DNA from: Komagataella phaffii GS115
Lineage: Eukaryota > Ascomycota > Pichiomycetes > Pichiales > Pichiaceae
Length of the DNA stretch: 64,000 nucleotides
Assembly (NCBI RefSeq): GCF_000027005.1
Contig: NC_012963.1
Coordinates: 1,364,001 to 1,428,000, forward strand
Direction: 5' to 3'
This document shows, piece by piece, positions 30,125 to 40,860 of this stretch. Position 1 is the stretch's first letter; every line of letters begins with the position of its first letter. The position numbers and the translations under genes were made by a program. Below the pieces are notes generated by a model. It saw nothing but the letters and a program-made list of their open reading frames with translations. It made no database searches and had not been told where the DNA came from.

Positions 30125-30411
30125 GTCGTGAATGCCCTTCAAGTATGGAAGCAGAAATAATAAACAGTTTTGATTTCTACCCCGATCGAAATATGAAAAT
30201 ACTACTACCACCAAGTGTAACACAGAATTTTCGAGCAGCTTGAGTCTATTATAAATCTCCTAAACAGTTGAATATTTAACAGGTTCTGAAACTGCTATTC
30301 TTCTATTGAGACTAGCGGAATTATATTAACGAGGTCAATAAGTATTCCACAAAGACGACTCTTAATTTATCCACATCTCAATGATGTGTTTCTTAATTCT
30401 CCGCCAGAGTA

Positions 30412-31749
30412 TTATCCGTCTGTTTCAACTTCGGAATCCTCAAGGCTGCGCGAATGACGAACATCGTCTTTGATATCAGACAACTCAGCATCATCTTTGA
30501 GAGGCCTATTTCCAGAGTAGAATGATGCGTAACTAAGACACAGGTCACGATTACCATAATTATAGTTGTCCAATTTAGTTATAGCAGACTCTGCAGTCAG
30601 CGAGTCAGTAAATTCAACGATTCCATTACCAGATGATCTCCCATTTTCATCTAGTTGAATTTCTGCTCTTTTAGCAGGTCCAATACTTTCAACTAACTCA
30701 TATAAATCATCATCAGTAGTGGCCCAAGGCAAATTGGAAATAAAAATTGTAGAAGACGGGGGTCCGTTTGCATAAATTCTCTCATTCAACCTCAAAGTCT
30801 TCCTTAGAGGATACGTTGTTTCACGTGTCGTTCGGTCCCTTCTTCGAGAACCGACCCCTTCACGAAGATCTAACTTTCTACCGTCCAATTGGAACCCTTG
30901 TAACTCTTTCAATGCTATCGCTGAATCCTCAGGCTTTTTAAAGACGACAGTTCCAAATCCTTTAGACCTACCTAGTCGGTCAAGTCTAATATCTACGTAA
31001 TCAATACCACCAAATCGCCCAAATAAATCGGCTAGATCTTTACGCTGAGTTCTGAATGGTAAATTACCAACAAAAATCTCAGTACCATCCCTTGGAGGTT
31101 CTCTATAATCTCGATTTTCAGGAGTGTCTCGTCTCGGGCGGGTTTCAAAAACTCGATTCTTATCTGGGGGTGGGTAGTCTTGTCTGACAAATATTTCTCT
31201 GTCCAAAAAAATGGTGTGATCTAATTTTTCAATGGCTAGCTTCACATCTTCTTCATTTACGAATTCAACGGTGCCCATTCCTCTGGATCGTCCTCGTTCA
31301 GTTACTATGTCTGCACGATGCACCTCTCCGATACTACTGAAATGATCTTTCAGCTGTTGCCAGCTGCATTGAAACGGTAAGTTACCAATAAAAACGCCTT
31401 TTGTGTAGTCTCGGTCAGATTTCATTTTGAAGTCCCTACCTGGGGGACCTCCCGTGTGTGCTTTGAACTCGCGGTCACGGTAGTTTTCAATGCCTACTCG
31501 TCTATCCCGATTGCTATTGAGCCTAACTCGGTAACTCTCTCTTTCTGGCTGTCTTCTGAATTTGCTGTATGCATTGGTTGAAAAAGTGGGATCACTAGCG
31601 GCATCTCGTGTTGGAGAACGATCTCTTTCATCCCGTCTTGGAGAAGAATTACGATCCTTATTTGTTAGGCTAAAATGTAAAGGATTTGAACCAGTAATAT
31701 ACGAGTGACTTACTCTTGAGTAATCGTCAATATCCATTTCGTCAGGCAT
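30412..31749 (-). CDS. GBP2: GBP2/HRB1, SR-like three-RRM mRNA-export and quality-control protein
   Basis: A 445-residue nuclear RNA-binding protein that joins mRNA through TREX and shuttles with it to the cytoplasm. An Arg/Ser/Asp-rich N-terminus (about 30-110, with SPRRDERDRSPTRD) precedes three RRMs at about 117-191, 223-297 and 333-409. RNP2 is VFIGNL, IFVGNL and IFISNL; RNP1 includes GMGTVEF and KGFGTVVF, while RRM3 has a diverged GNGIVEF. This domain order defines Gbp2/Hrb1, which are paralogues in S. cerevisiae, and a single gene is seen here. Its place beside BUD3 and SGF29 matches YCL011C, so GBP2 is used. An in-frame ATG at residue 5 is an alternative start. Confidence 0.93.
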   Translation of the reverse strand: MPDEMDIDDYSRVSHSYITGSNPLHFSLTNKDRNSSPRRDERDRSPTRDAASDPTFSTNAYSKFRRQPERESYRVRLNSNRDRRVGIENYRDREFKAHTGGPPGRDFKMKSDRDYTKGVFIGNLPFQCSWQQLKDHFSSIGEVHRADIVTERGRSRGMGTVEFVNEEDVKLAIEKLDHTIFLDREIFVRQDYPPPDKNRVFETRPRRDTPENRDYREPPRDGTEIFVGNLPFRTQRKDLADLFGRFGGIDYVDIRLDRLGRSKGFGTVVFKKPEDSAIALKELQGFQLDGRKLDLREGVGSRRRDRTTRETTYPLRKTLRLNERIYANGPPSSTIFISNLPWATTDDDLYELVESIGPAKRAEIQLDENGRSSGNGIVEFTDSLTAESAITKLDNYNYGNRDLCLSYASFYSGNRPLKDDAELSDIKDDVRHSRSLEDSEVETDG

Positions 31750-31869
31750 TTAGTTATCGACTATTTGTCTATCTACACCGTCGACCGGTGTCAGGAAAGA
31801 TGTAATTGAGTGAGGAACGACAAAACTTCACTCGAGTGGCACTATGTTCCAAATATTACTATCTAAGAA

Positions 31870-32574
31870 TCAACGCCCAGGAAAAGGTAGAACAAGTCGC
31901 CTTTCAACCTCAGTTTCCTTATCAACTTCCTCTTCACCATCAAATCGGAGACGGCAGGTGCCGTCACGTCTAGAGCCAGAGACAACTGCAAGATAGAATG
32001 TAGTGGTTTCAGGATACCTAGCTAGAACTTTAAATCCGTTGGGGTAAATGGGTAGATTCTGAGCCTCTTTCTGGGTCGGAATCATAATTATATCCTTCCA
32101 ATTTGTCTTGAAGATTTGTATCGTATTGTTTTCGTCTGGCTCCGGATCCCGTATTTCGAATCGAGTACCATCTCCGATAATCTTGATGACTTCACATTGA
32201 ATCCATTCCTCATCTTCACCTTTTCCCTTCTGTCGAAGTTTGAAGGCTACTTGTGAACCTATAATAATAGGTTCAGACGGATTATATTTTGAATGATGAA
32301 AACTTCGACCAACCTTCTGCTTTGCTTCACTTTTTCGAATCTGTTTCGAAACCGCCAGTGTCGATACATCATTCAGAGTCTCTTTTATAAGGTTTAACGA
32401 TTTATCGATGTTATGTTTATGAGACTGCAGCTGTTCTTGATATTCACCCAGGTCTTTTACTTCGTGCTTGCTTGAAACTTCGTCAGTTTCGTATAGTAGG
32501 TCAAAAGAACAAGTCTTGTTCGAAGAACAAATGTCTTGTAGTTGCGAAATAACTACATCCCAACTGCTTTCCAT
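31870..32574 (-). CDS. SGF29: SGF29, tandem-Tudor H3K4me reader of SAGA/SLIK
   Basis: A 234-residue subunit of the SAGA acetyltransferase complex that binds methylated H3 Lys4. An N-terminal helical part (about 1-110) carries the DLGEYQEQLQSHKHNIDKSL coiled-coil. The C-terminal SGF29 tandem Tudor region (about 118-234) contains IIIGSQVAFKLRQ, EEWIQCEVIKIIGDGTRFEIRDPEPDE, VLARYPETTTFYLAVV and LRFDGEEEVDKETEVERRLVLPFPGR, ending exactly as family members do. It follows GBP2 on the same strand, 120 bp apart, as YCL010C follows YCL011C. It is divergent from MRPL2. Confidence 0.96.
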   Translation of the reverse strand: MESSWDVVISQLQDICSSNKTCSFDLLYETDEVSSKHEVKDLGEYQEQLQSHKHNIDKSLNLIKETLNDVSTLAVSKQIRKSEAKQKVGRSFHHSKYNPSEPIIIGSQVAFKLRQKGKGEDEEWIQCEVIKIIGDGTRFEIRDPEPDENNTIQIFKTNWKDIIMIPTQKEAQNLPIYPNGFKVLARYPETTTFYLAVVSGSRRDGTCRLRFDGEEEVDKETEVERRLVLPFPGR

Positions 32575-32932
32575 TGTAACTTGTAGAGGTTAATCTTAGA
32601 GTGAACTCCACATTTCGAATGTGGGTGATTCGTAGGTTCAGTATCGCGCTCCAGTAGCCCAACCTACAGCAAGATTGTTGCTGTAGGTTCCCTGTCATAA
32701 TTATACCAAAAGGAATGATGCCATTATCAGGTTCCTCGTTAAGAGTTTGGACACTACCAGAGGTGATCATTTTCGATTAGAAAGAATCATTTCCATTACT
32801 TTTACGTGAGCTGCCTTGAACGTGTAACGTGTTTTGAATTTTCCCTCCACTAACCTTTACTGGTTCCTACACGACTTAGTGATCAATGAAAATTTTCGAA
32901 GAATATTACCAGTCTACTTGCCTTACAGTGTA
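32575..32932. other. Divergent promoter region SGF29/MRPL2
   Basis: About 0.36 kb, the shared promoter of two divergent genes. The MRPL2 frame is open upstream of its first ATG, but without any start codon, so it is not extended. Confidence 0.45.
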
Positions 32933-34060
32933 ATGTTTTTATGGTCAGTGTCCTCAAAAGCTGCAGCGCCTGGGGTCATTTATCAATCGATAAAGCAGAG
33001 TATTCTAACGGTTCAAATTCGTACCGCTACGAAGAAAACTGCAGGTTCAAAAACACATATGAAGGATTCTGCTGGGCGACGTTTGGGGCCCAAGAAACAA
33101 GATGGTGAGCTAGTATCAATTGGTCAAATATTGATGCGACAACGTGGAACAAAATTTTATCCCGGTGAGAATGTAGGTATAGGCCGGGACCATACATTGT
33201 TTGCATTAGAACCAGGGTATGTGAGGTACTACTTGGATCCTTTTCATCCGAAACGCAAGTTCATTGGTGTTGCTTTACATCGCAATATCAGGTTACCTTT
33301 GCCCCACTGGGAACCAAGGGTGAGACGGTTCGGCTATGTTGAAATCACCGACAAGTTTGATTCCGATCGTGAAGAAGGTCGTATGAGTCGCAAAGAACAC
33401 AAGCTGTTTCCGAACATTGAGTTTGCATTAAAGAAGAGGCAAGAGGCCAGGTTAGAGAAGAAACAAGAACTTAGTAGTCAATTGACAAGTTTTGAGGAAT
33501 TCTTTTCAGACAGTCAAGAATTCATTGATATTGCTTCGTCTAGGCTTGTAAAGCTAGACGGGTTCCTTCGTGGTGGAAAATCAATCGCCGAAGCTCGGTT
33601 CTATGCCACCTACAATTTTCGGTACGATTTACAATTGCTATTGAAAAAGATGATTATAACCGAAACTCAGTTTGATCAAAGGTTAACCCAATATCTAACG
33701 GTGGCTTCGAAAGTGGATGATGTGGTAACTTTCGATTCTCACTTTCGTCTCTGTAAACAACTATCCTCTGCGCAAAAGGAAGAGCTTGCGAAGAACAACC
33801 TTTCGAAAATAGAGGAAATTGTCGGTAACCACACCGTGATGACTAGAGATACGCGTTACAAGGTAGAAAATTTGATTGACTCCCCTGCATTTGATATTTC
33901 CGCGCAAATACGCTTACGTCGAAAATACTTGAAGCCGGTGGTCCGTGAATCCAAAGGTGTAAGCTCAACCAAGGACGCTGTGATTGTTCGCCGCTGGAAT
34001 GATAAATCCCGTCGCATTGATACTATTTCAAGAGCAAGGGATGCGTTCGCACCTTCATAG
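32933..34060 (+). CDS. MRPL2: MRPL2, mitochondrial large-subunit ribosomal protein bL27m
   Basis: A 375-residue mitochondrial ribosomal protein. The first ~45 residues are basic and hydroxylated without acids, a likely mitochondrial presequence ending around [12 protein letters not shown]. The bL27 domain follows: [54 protein letters not shown]. The ~230-residue C-terminal extension is the fungal-specific part seen in S. cerevisiae Mrpl2 (371 residues). The start is the first in-frame ATG. It converges on the MoaE-type gene with only 5 bp between stop codons, so the transcripts must overlap. Confidence 0.95.
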   Translation: MFLWSVSSKAAAPGVIYQSIKQSILTVQIRTATKKTAGSKTHMKDSAGRRLGPKKQDGELVSIGQILMRQRGTKFYPGENVGIGRDHTLFALEPGYVRYYLDPFHPKRKFIGVALHRNIRLPLPHWEPRVRRFGYVEITDKFDSDREEGRMSRKEHKLFPNIEFALKKRQEARLEKKQELSSQLTSFEEFFSDSQEFIDIASSRLVKLDGFLRGGKSIAEARFYATYNFRYDLQLLLKKMIITETQFDQRLTQYLTVASKVDDVVTFDSHFRLCKQLSSAQKEELAKNNLSKIEEIVGNHTVMTRDTRYKVENLIDSPAFDISAQIRLRRKYLKPVVRESKGVSSTKDAVIVRRWNDKSRRIDTISRARDAFAPS

Positions 34061-34065
34061 TTGTC

Positions 34066-34557
34066 TTATTGTAAATAGTTATCATTGGACCCTTTCCATG
34101 AATGGCCTTTGAAGTATTGTTCCTTCTTCCATATCTCAGCGCTCTTTTTTATATCTTCAAGTGCTTCTTCTGCCGCACGCCAACCATGGTCTCGGTGAGT
34201 GCTACTTAACGCTATTAGTACACTTTCCTCTTTCTTGGGCACTACTCCAAGCCGATGACAAATGACTATTCGGTGAATCTTTGAATGATTTGAGTTGATA
34301 GTGTTTGTTGCGATATTTCTAAGAGTCTTTAGTGCCATCTTTATATGGGCCTCATACTCTAAGTGGACCACTTCTCTCCCTTCAAAAGTTTCTCTAGTGG
34401 TGCCACCAAAGTAGATAACCGCTCCAGCATCACCGTGCTTTACAAACTCTATACATTTTTGGACGGGAATCTCTGCGTATGTAAGGAAGACCACTATGTT
34501 ATCATTTTTCAAGCCATACCATGTATATCCTTCTTGTTCTATGGGCCAGTCGCACAT
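34066..34557 (-). CDS. Molybdopterin synthase catalytic (large) subunit, MoaE/MOCS2B type
   Basis: A 163-residue protein of the MoaE family, which with thiocarboxylated MoaD converts cyclic pyranopterin monophosphate to molybdopterin in molybdenum-cofactor synthesis. Family motifs are GDAGAVIYFGGTTRETFEGREVVHLEYEAH at about 42-71, then HRLGVVPKKEESVLIALSSTHR at 101-122, and the catalytic lysine region DIKKSAEIWKKEQY at about 135-148. Nothing required appears missing. S. cerevisiae lacks Moco synthesis altogether, so this gene is a marker that the lineage may retain it, although no other Moco gene lies in the window. It diverges from MSS4 (222 bp). Confidence 0.93.
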   Translation of the reverse strand: MCDWPIEQEGYTWYGLKNDNIVVFLTYAEIPVQKCIEFVKHGDAGAVIYFGGTTRETFEGREVVHLEYEAHIKMALKTLRNIATNTINSNHSKIHRIVICHRLGVVPKKEESVLIALSSTHRDHGWRAAEEALEDIKKSAEIWKKEQYFKGHSWKGSNDNYLQ

Positions 34558-34778
34558 CGGTAAGTAAGTATTGAGCTAAATTGAATTTACTAAAGAAGAG
34601 AAGTTGTGCATTGACAAATCCAGTGTCGCGACAAATCTATGATTACATGCCCTCACTTACCATCACCAATAGTTTTTAACAATCCATCTACACAAAAATA
34701 TTACCTGAACGGGCTTCGACTACTTGTCAGAAATTGCACATACTCTTTTCGTTTACTTGAAAATGCAGTAGTATTAGA

Positions 34779-36422
34779 ATGAACATCGTCAGCAACATTA
34801 ATGAGAACGATTTAGCTCTGCTTTGGAGTGAAGAATCAAAGACGAACCCAGTGAGTAAGAATTTAAATCCCGTACGTTTAGCACCCACAGTGTGTTCGAA
34901 GCAAAGCAAAAGCAGCGAGGAAATTTCGCCTAGTGGCAATTCCATATCGTCGTTACCTATTGCCGCTATCACAGCTACAAGCAATACAAGTCTTCACATT
35001 GATAATTTGGATTCTGCTTCAGAAGAAGTACTAGTACCAAGCATCAACTCTCATAGTAGAGACAGAATCTCAGTCATGAACAACCGTTCTACTACCTTAC
35101 TATCGCAGGAAGAAATAGGACAGCGCTTAGTAGCAAATGCTCCAATGTCTTCTATTTCAAATTCCAAATCTTTCGTTAATACATCTAGAACTTTGACGCA
35201 GAATGAATCAACCATAAGTACTCAAGATGCAATCAATACAGAGTTGAACCGAATGAGGACTTCAATTATTGCCAAGCGGGAGCGAGAACGAAAAAGGAAG
35301 GAATTTTTGGAAGACGAAAGAGTTTTAGTTGGAAACAAAGTTAGCGAGGGACATTCCAATTATGTTATGGCATACAATATGCTAACTGGTATCCGAGTTA
35401 GCGTTTCCAGATGTTCCGGGATAATGAAGCCTCTGACAGAGGTCGATTTTAGGACCACAAAGAAGTTAGCTTTCGACATATCAGGTTCGGAACTCATACC
35501 ATCGTCAAAGTACGATTTCAAATTCAAAGACTATGCTCCCCAGGTATTCAGATCACTGAGACTTCTTTTCGGATTAGATCCCGCTGATTACCTTGTCTCG
35601 TTAACTTCCAAATACATTCTGTCCGAGTTAGGATCTCCTGGCAAGAGTGGTTCTTTCTTTTACTATTCTCGTGACTACAAATTCATCATCAAAACAATAC
35701 ATCATTCTGAACACAGGCAACTGAGAAGAATACTTCCACAATACTATAATCATATCAAAGAAAATCCAAAGACTCTAATATCTCAATTCTATGGGCTTCA
35801 CAGAGTAAAAATGCCATGGGGTCGAAATGCTGGTTTAAGAAAAGTTCATTTTATAGTTATGAACAATATATTTCCTCCAGCAAAAGATATACGAAGCCAG
35901 TATGACTTGAAGGGCTCTTTAGCTGGTAGAATAACTAGGACTCCTACTACTAATAGTGAACTAGCCCGTACTATTGTGTTGAAGGACCAGAATTGGTTAA
36001 AGGAGGAAAAAACGCTCAAACTCGGACCCCAGAAGGCAAAAGATTTTTTGAATCAACTCCGGTCTGACGTAGATCTACTTGAAAGGCTAAACATCATGGA
36101 TTACTCACTGTTGGTAGGAATTCACTATGAACCTAATAGACTTAAAAAGAACAACACACCCGAAACTTTGATGAGTTTTGAGGGAAGATCTGAATTGAGA
36201 GCTACAGACTATCTGAATAACGATCTGGATGAGGTTTATTATGTGGGAGTTATAGATTGCTTAACTAATTACTCATTTTTCAAAAAGGTGGAAACTCTCT
36301 GGAGATCCCTGAGTCATAAAAGAGCCGAAGTAAGTGCGGTACCACCGATGGAGTATGGTGAGCGTTTTTATCAGTTTGTACGGAACTCAGTAGATTCTCA
36401 TCTAATTAGAAAACAATGTTAA
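34779..36422 (+). CDS. MSS4: MSS4, phosphatidylinositol-4-phosphate 5-kinase
   Basis: A 547-residue kinase making PI(4,5)P2 at the plasma membrane, upstream of actin organisation. The N-terminal ~170 residues are Ser/Asn-rich and disordered, ending in a basic helix ([15 protein letters not shown]). The PIPK domain covers about 185-545: [18 protein letters not shown], the glycine-rich [21 protein letters not shown] with its Lys, [36 protein letters not shown], the [10 protein letters not shown] motif, and the activation-loop region [22 protein letters not shown]. It is shorter than the 779-residue S. cerevisiae enzyme because the N-terminus is shorter. It is the last gene before the centromere-like region. 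Confidence 0.95.
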   Translation: MNIVSNINENDLALLWSEESKTNPVSKNLNPVRLAPTVCSKQSKSSEEISPSGNSISSLPIAAITATSNTSLHIDNLDSASEEVLVPSINSHSRDRISVMNNRSTTLLSQEEIGQRLVANAPMSSISNSKSFVNTSRTLTQNESTISTQDAINTELNRMRTSIIAKRERERKRKEFLEDERVLVGNKVSEGHSNYVMAYNMLTGIRVSVSRCSGIMKPLTEVDFRTTKKLAFDISGSELIPSSKYDFKFKDYAPQVFRSLRLLFGLDPADYLVSLTSKYILSELGSPGKSGSFFYYSRDYKFIIKTIHHSEHRQLRRILPQYYNHIKENPKTLISQFYGLHRVKMPWGRNAGLRKVHFIVMNNIFPPAKDIRSQYDLKGSLAGRITRTPTTNSELARTIVLKDQNWLKEEKTLKLGPQKAKDFLNQLRSDVDLLERLNIMDYSLLVGIHYEPNRLKKNNTPETLMSFEGRSELRATDYLNNDLDEVYYVGVIDCLTNYSFFKKVETLWRSLSHKRAEVSAVPPMEYGERFYQFVRNSVDSHLIRKQC

Positions 36423-37523
36423 AGACTTGATTGCGCCTTTGGAATCCCCCCTGAGCAGACGGGAGTCTACTCCAGACATGTTTTCTATATAACCCGGACG
36501 CTCTACAAGATTTACAAATAGCGGAGTCACTTTCAGACAGACTCTGCAGTAACAAAAAAAAGCAATTTTTGTCAGAGAAGCCATAAGCAATTTTCTAGGT
36601 AAAATTGGTCTTGAGTTCTTGTGGTATTTAACTTCAGAACAAACCTTTTACTTGATAAGATAAGTTTTTGAAGCCCAGTTTCTGAGGCTACTTGTCTAAT
36701 ATCTTCATTTTGCTAATCGTATCAGCTTCTTTCACGGAAGAAAAAAAAAAAAAAAGAAAACTTCAATTTACATCATTTCAAAGAGTCTATATTGTGTGCC
36801 CTTCAATACGAAATTACTATAAAAAAACTATATCACATAATCTGGGTTTACAGACCTTCAGGCCAAAAACTATAAGTGGACGCAAGAATCATCAGTCGAT
36901 AAGAATTAAGGCTCACAACCACCTGTAGTTGAAAATCAAAAGTGCCAGATACTCGGATGTCGATTCTAGTTTCGATTTCATCTATAACTGTACAAACTCG
37001 GCTTTGAAATAACAGTAAACTTATTGCACCAGTACTTGCCACCAACGCAGTTTACGCCAAATGACGAACCTTTTCAATCAAAATACCTCACGACGATGTC
37101 CAAAAAAAACTGTTCAAACTCGGTTATCTATAGCAAACTTAAACACCTGTCAATTTCAAGACTGATCGATTTCTATGCGGTAATAAGTTTTTCTCTGCCC
37201 TAAAAAAGCAAGACTTAGGTCTTTCTATGTTGAACATCCTCAACAACAACGAGTGGCTTTCAAATGGTTATCGAGAATGGATCTTTTCTTATCGACCTAA
37301 TGACATCTGCCCTCTTCCTGATACTCACTACGTCGTCTACTTCAGAGCATTCAACTTATTCACAAGATCAAAATACTATACCACCTCCATTAGAATCAAC
37401 GAGTTGGATGAGAAACTTTTCGCGAATTACGAAGCAATGGATAGGCACTACGTAACGAACGACAAATAGTCTCTGAGCCCATAGATGACGACGGTTGTGG
37501 TAATATCCAGCAGTCAGACCCTT
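36423..37523. other. Gene-free left flank of the inverted repeat
   Basis: About 1.1 kb between MSS4 and the left repeat arm. An A15 run lies near 36738-36754. An 80-codon frame at 37227-37469 has no recognisable features and is not called. Confidence 0.5.
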
Positions 37524-39538
37524 AATGTCAAGTACTTAACTTTTGTCTCTGAAACCAAGTTTCCTCAAAGATAAACTTGTTATTCAAGCTAGTAGGTACA
37601 ACAAGTGTAAGCTGAAGCCGAAATCAAATACAAGGCAAAACGATCTTTGAAATACCGTGGAAAAAGCAAAATCCCCCTGGAAGTTACAAACCACTTGCTA
37701 ATCTCCCAATATAGCTGTGCATAATCACCATCTGGCTAGCAGAATTTAAATGTACATGTGGCTGTTATACTGTCTGGATTCCATATCTACTGCATGCACA
37801 GCGACGATTTATCAAAATCATGATAAAGTTTGAGTTGGCATCCAAATTATGTTCACTACACCTTGGAATCTTTTTTCCTCATCTGGCAGGTTCGGATAGC
37901 GTAATAATTTTTGATGCTTTCAAGACAGCACAATCATTAACTTCCATCATATCACAAGAACCCAGTAGTAATACCTCCTTAAGATTGTTTTCAATCTGAG
38001 TGTTTATAGACCTACACGTGCAAATGAAAAAGGACGTCTCAGCTTTGTGGAACTTGTCACAATCTGGCAAAATCTAGTAGAGGTAGTAAGCCTAATTCTT
38101 AATAACTGATAGTCTCTTACTTCATTTGATAATTTAGAACAATTACATTCACCAATTCTGTACGAACTGGCAACTAATAGGGCAAAAACAATCCGTTTTG
38201 ATCCATAAATTTGATCTGGTTGATCAGATAGAATTTAATGGGTAGTGATTTATCAACAACAATTAGGCCTGAACTGTAAAGAAAAACATCAAATAAAGTA
38301 CATTCTCAGGGTTTTTCACCTTACTTCCAATGACCATGCTTTTCCCGATGGGCAGATACATCTTCAGCTAATTGGAGTATGGAAGTCAATATACGTGAAG
38401 TCCCCTCTAGAAGCAATTTTCGGTGCTTGCAGCACGTTATCATGTTTTCAGAGCCTTGACCAGACAGAATCTGATCCAAGGCAAACGAGGGAAACAGTTA
38501 AAGTAGAAGATACCTTACATAGTCAACTAAATGGTATTGATAAATTCTGATTATGAGAACAAAACTTCAAAACTATCGGTGTGTATCATCTAGTTGAGGT
38601 TTTATATCTATGTATGATGCTATGTAGACCTTAACTTGAATGAAGCACTCTCCAATAAGATTGGCCAAAGTTCAATACAATACTTGCCACATGAAACAGT
38701 CTAACTTCTAGAGAAGTTTGCTGGCCCTTAGATAAGGCTGATAGCCACTATTTACAGATAGCCCTTTGCTTATGCTTGTGGGTAATGAACTAGGGAGGTA
38801 CTGGTTGGTCGATGAAATTCCGGCAGACTTTTCATTCGTACGACGGGTACCAAGAGAAAAATTATGTGTTAAAGGGAGCTTCAATGTAGGCCCATAAGTT
38901 TAGGAGCAAAATATGGCGAATATACAAAATCTATAAACCTACTCACTGTTAAGACAAATACAGGTAAATCTTCGGATATAGGGGGGACGCCAAACTTAAG
39001 ATCTGGTCTACCAATAAACCTATGCCTCAAACCAAACTCATACTCTTGATGAAATACTGATTGATTGAGTGAGAAGTTAACAGCATCGGTTAGTCAATCG
39101 AAAAGTTCAATCAATGAACAGTGGTAGTCCTTCTACGGTACTTAAATTCCAATCCCAAAATAATATCAATAATGAACAGGAATCCTCCAAGAGAATCTTT
39201 CTACCATGAGAATTGGGAAAAACAGTATCCATTCAAGAACTAGATCTACGTACCAGAACGCCAGGTTTCTACGCTTAATCACTCTATCAAATACAACTCA
39301 AGCTCTAAGTTCTTGCGGGTTCAGCTTACGTTTACGCACAAAACAACTACTGCCCCGAAACCAGTAAAAATACATTACAAATGCTACGAATAAGATGATC
39401 ATAGTAGCCACAATAATTCGACCTGATAGCTCTAAAACACGTCTTTAGGTTGATCTGACAATAGTATGAACCGATAATGAACACTATAACGGATTGCTAA
39501 TAACGAACCCAGAAATGAAACATAGGAATACTACCATG
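37524..39538 (+). repeat. Left arm of centromeric inverted repeat (2,015 bp)
   Basis: Reads inward from aatgtcaagtacttaac at the outer edge to aacataggaatactaccatg at the inner edge. Comparison with the reverse complement of 40861-42876 shows near identity: one 1-nt indel near 38120-38130 (ttcattt against ttcaattt) and two substitutions in the last 24 bases (39515 and 39535). Segments I checked between these points were identical. Frames of 101 and 63 codons inside it recur in the other arm only because the DNA is duplicated. Confidence 0.95.
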
Positions 39539-40860
39539 GCACGACCAGCTATGCGCTAATTGGTGCAAAGTAAAGTTAGCTCATTCAGTGACACCATAAC
39601 TCCACCCATTAAAGAAATGTGATCATAATAAGCTTGAGTTTAATACCTACAGGTTGTCAAGTAAAAATTATATAGTTTGTGAAAAACGATTCCAGAAACA
39701 GAACTCTTCCTGAATCCAGCAAGGGGAAATATACAACGGACCATGACCTAGTACTACTCAAAGAACACTCAATGAGAATATAAAAGTGTTCGCAGGATAC
39801 CATTCGCAACATCTTGCAGTATCTCGTATTCCCGCGATGGAAAACGTAGCAGTAATCGACGCCTAGTAGTACTAGCACTAACATGCTGCTGAATGATGAT
39901 TGAACATATTCCTTCAATAAAGAAGAAGGAAGTACAACTGTATAACTAGAATTGACAAAACTTGGAAAGACTAGGTAACGCTCAGTCAGTAGGTCCGTTT
40001 CCACTCCTTCTTTTGTGACCGACTCAGACTGAAACAGCGCAGTTGCGTTAGATTAGCCATAATACAGTGGTGAGGTCTGACACCTACTGACGTAATAGAG
40101 TGAACCAAGTATGCGTGATCCCAGGTTTAGCAAATAAGGATACAGAGCCCCACAATTCGTAACGATAATGACTACGTATATAGATGTTGTACAGATCAGT
40201 GAGACTTTCTCTAATTATCTATGGATTGAGAAAGTTATTAGGAGGGACACACGACGACGGCTTTGACCTACTTCCCAAAAGTCTCCATCGATGTCTCAAT
40301 ATGATTGATGGCAAGTACACAAATGAAGGTACTAAGGTGGAATTGATAGGTATTGCTATCCAGAAAGACAAGTCGTAGCTAGAAACGTCTGACCCTTTGA
40401 ACTCACGTAGCTTCGTACTTTTGGGAGCCCTTGCCCAGTACAAAGTTTAAGCTGAGTCCCGGTATATTTTGCTGTCGAGCAACCGTGTAAATATTGTTTT
40501 GTAAGTTCGGCTACGAGCAAAGAGCTCATACCTTGTACTGCCTGCTACCAAGCTTTTTTCTGTGGGGATTCATGAATCCGGAAGAAGATGCATCTATTCA
40601 TTGCTGGATTTGCAGGCAAATGATGTACGCTTTCACAACAGAATCCATCAACTATTAGTTGGAAGATTAGAAGTATATTTCAATATAGTTCAGCAAAGAG
40701 CTATAGTCACATACTTTTTTTTGCTCGATGTCAATTCGAGGCAATTAGCTTTAGAGCAAATTTGTTAGGTTTTGCTTCAGCTTTCTAATGCCTCACAACT
40801 TCATTCCTTATCACGCAGCGAAAGAACCGGCGACAGTATCAATCACTTCACCCATGATGG
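39539..40860. other. Unique central core of the inverted repeat
   Basis: A 1,322-bp single-copy segment between the arms. Open frames up to 115 codons exist (39657-40004 minus) but none looks like a protein gene. I see no internal tandem repeat and no CDEI-CDEII-CDEIII point-centromere elements. In this architecture the core is where the specialised kinetochore nucleosomes would be expected. Confidence 0.7.

Noticed and set aside
37227..37469. An 80-codon frame left of the centromere
   Set aside because: Composition unlike a structured protein family and no support from neighbours.
38245..38550. A 101-codon frame and a 63-codon frame present in two identical copies (38245-38550 with 41849-42154; 37879-38070 with 42330-42521)
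   Set aside because: They are identical only because they lie in the two arms of the centromeric inverted repeat. The proteins have no recognisable features and no codon signal.
39657..40004. A 115-codon minus-strand frame in the centromere core
   Set aside because: Single-copy, no recognisable motif, Ser/Phe/Leu-rich composition typical of chance reading of AT-rich DNA.
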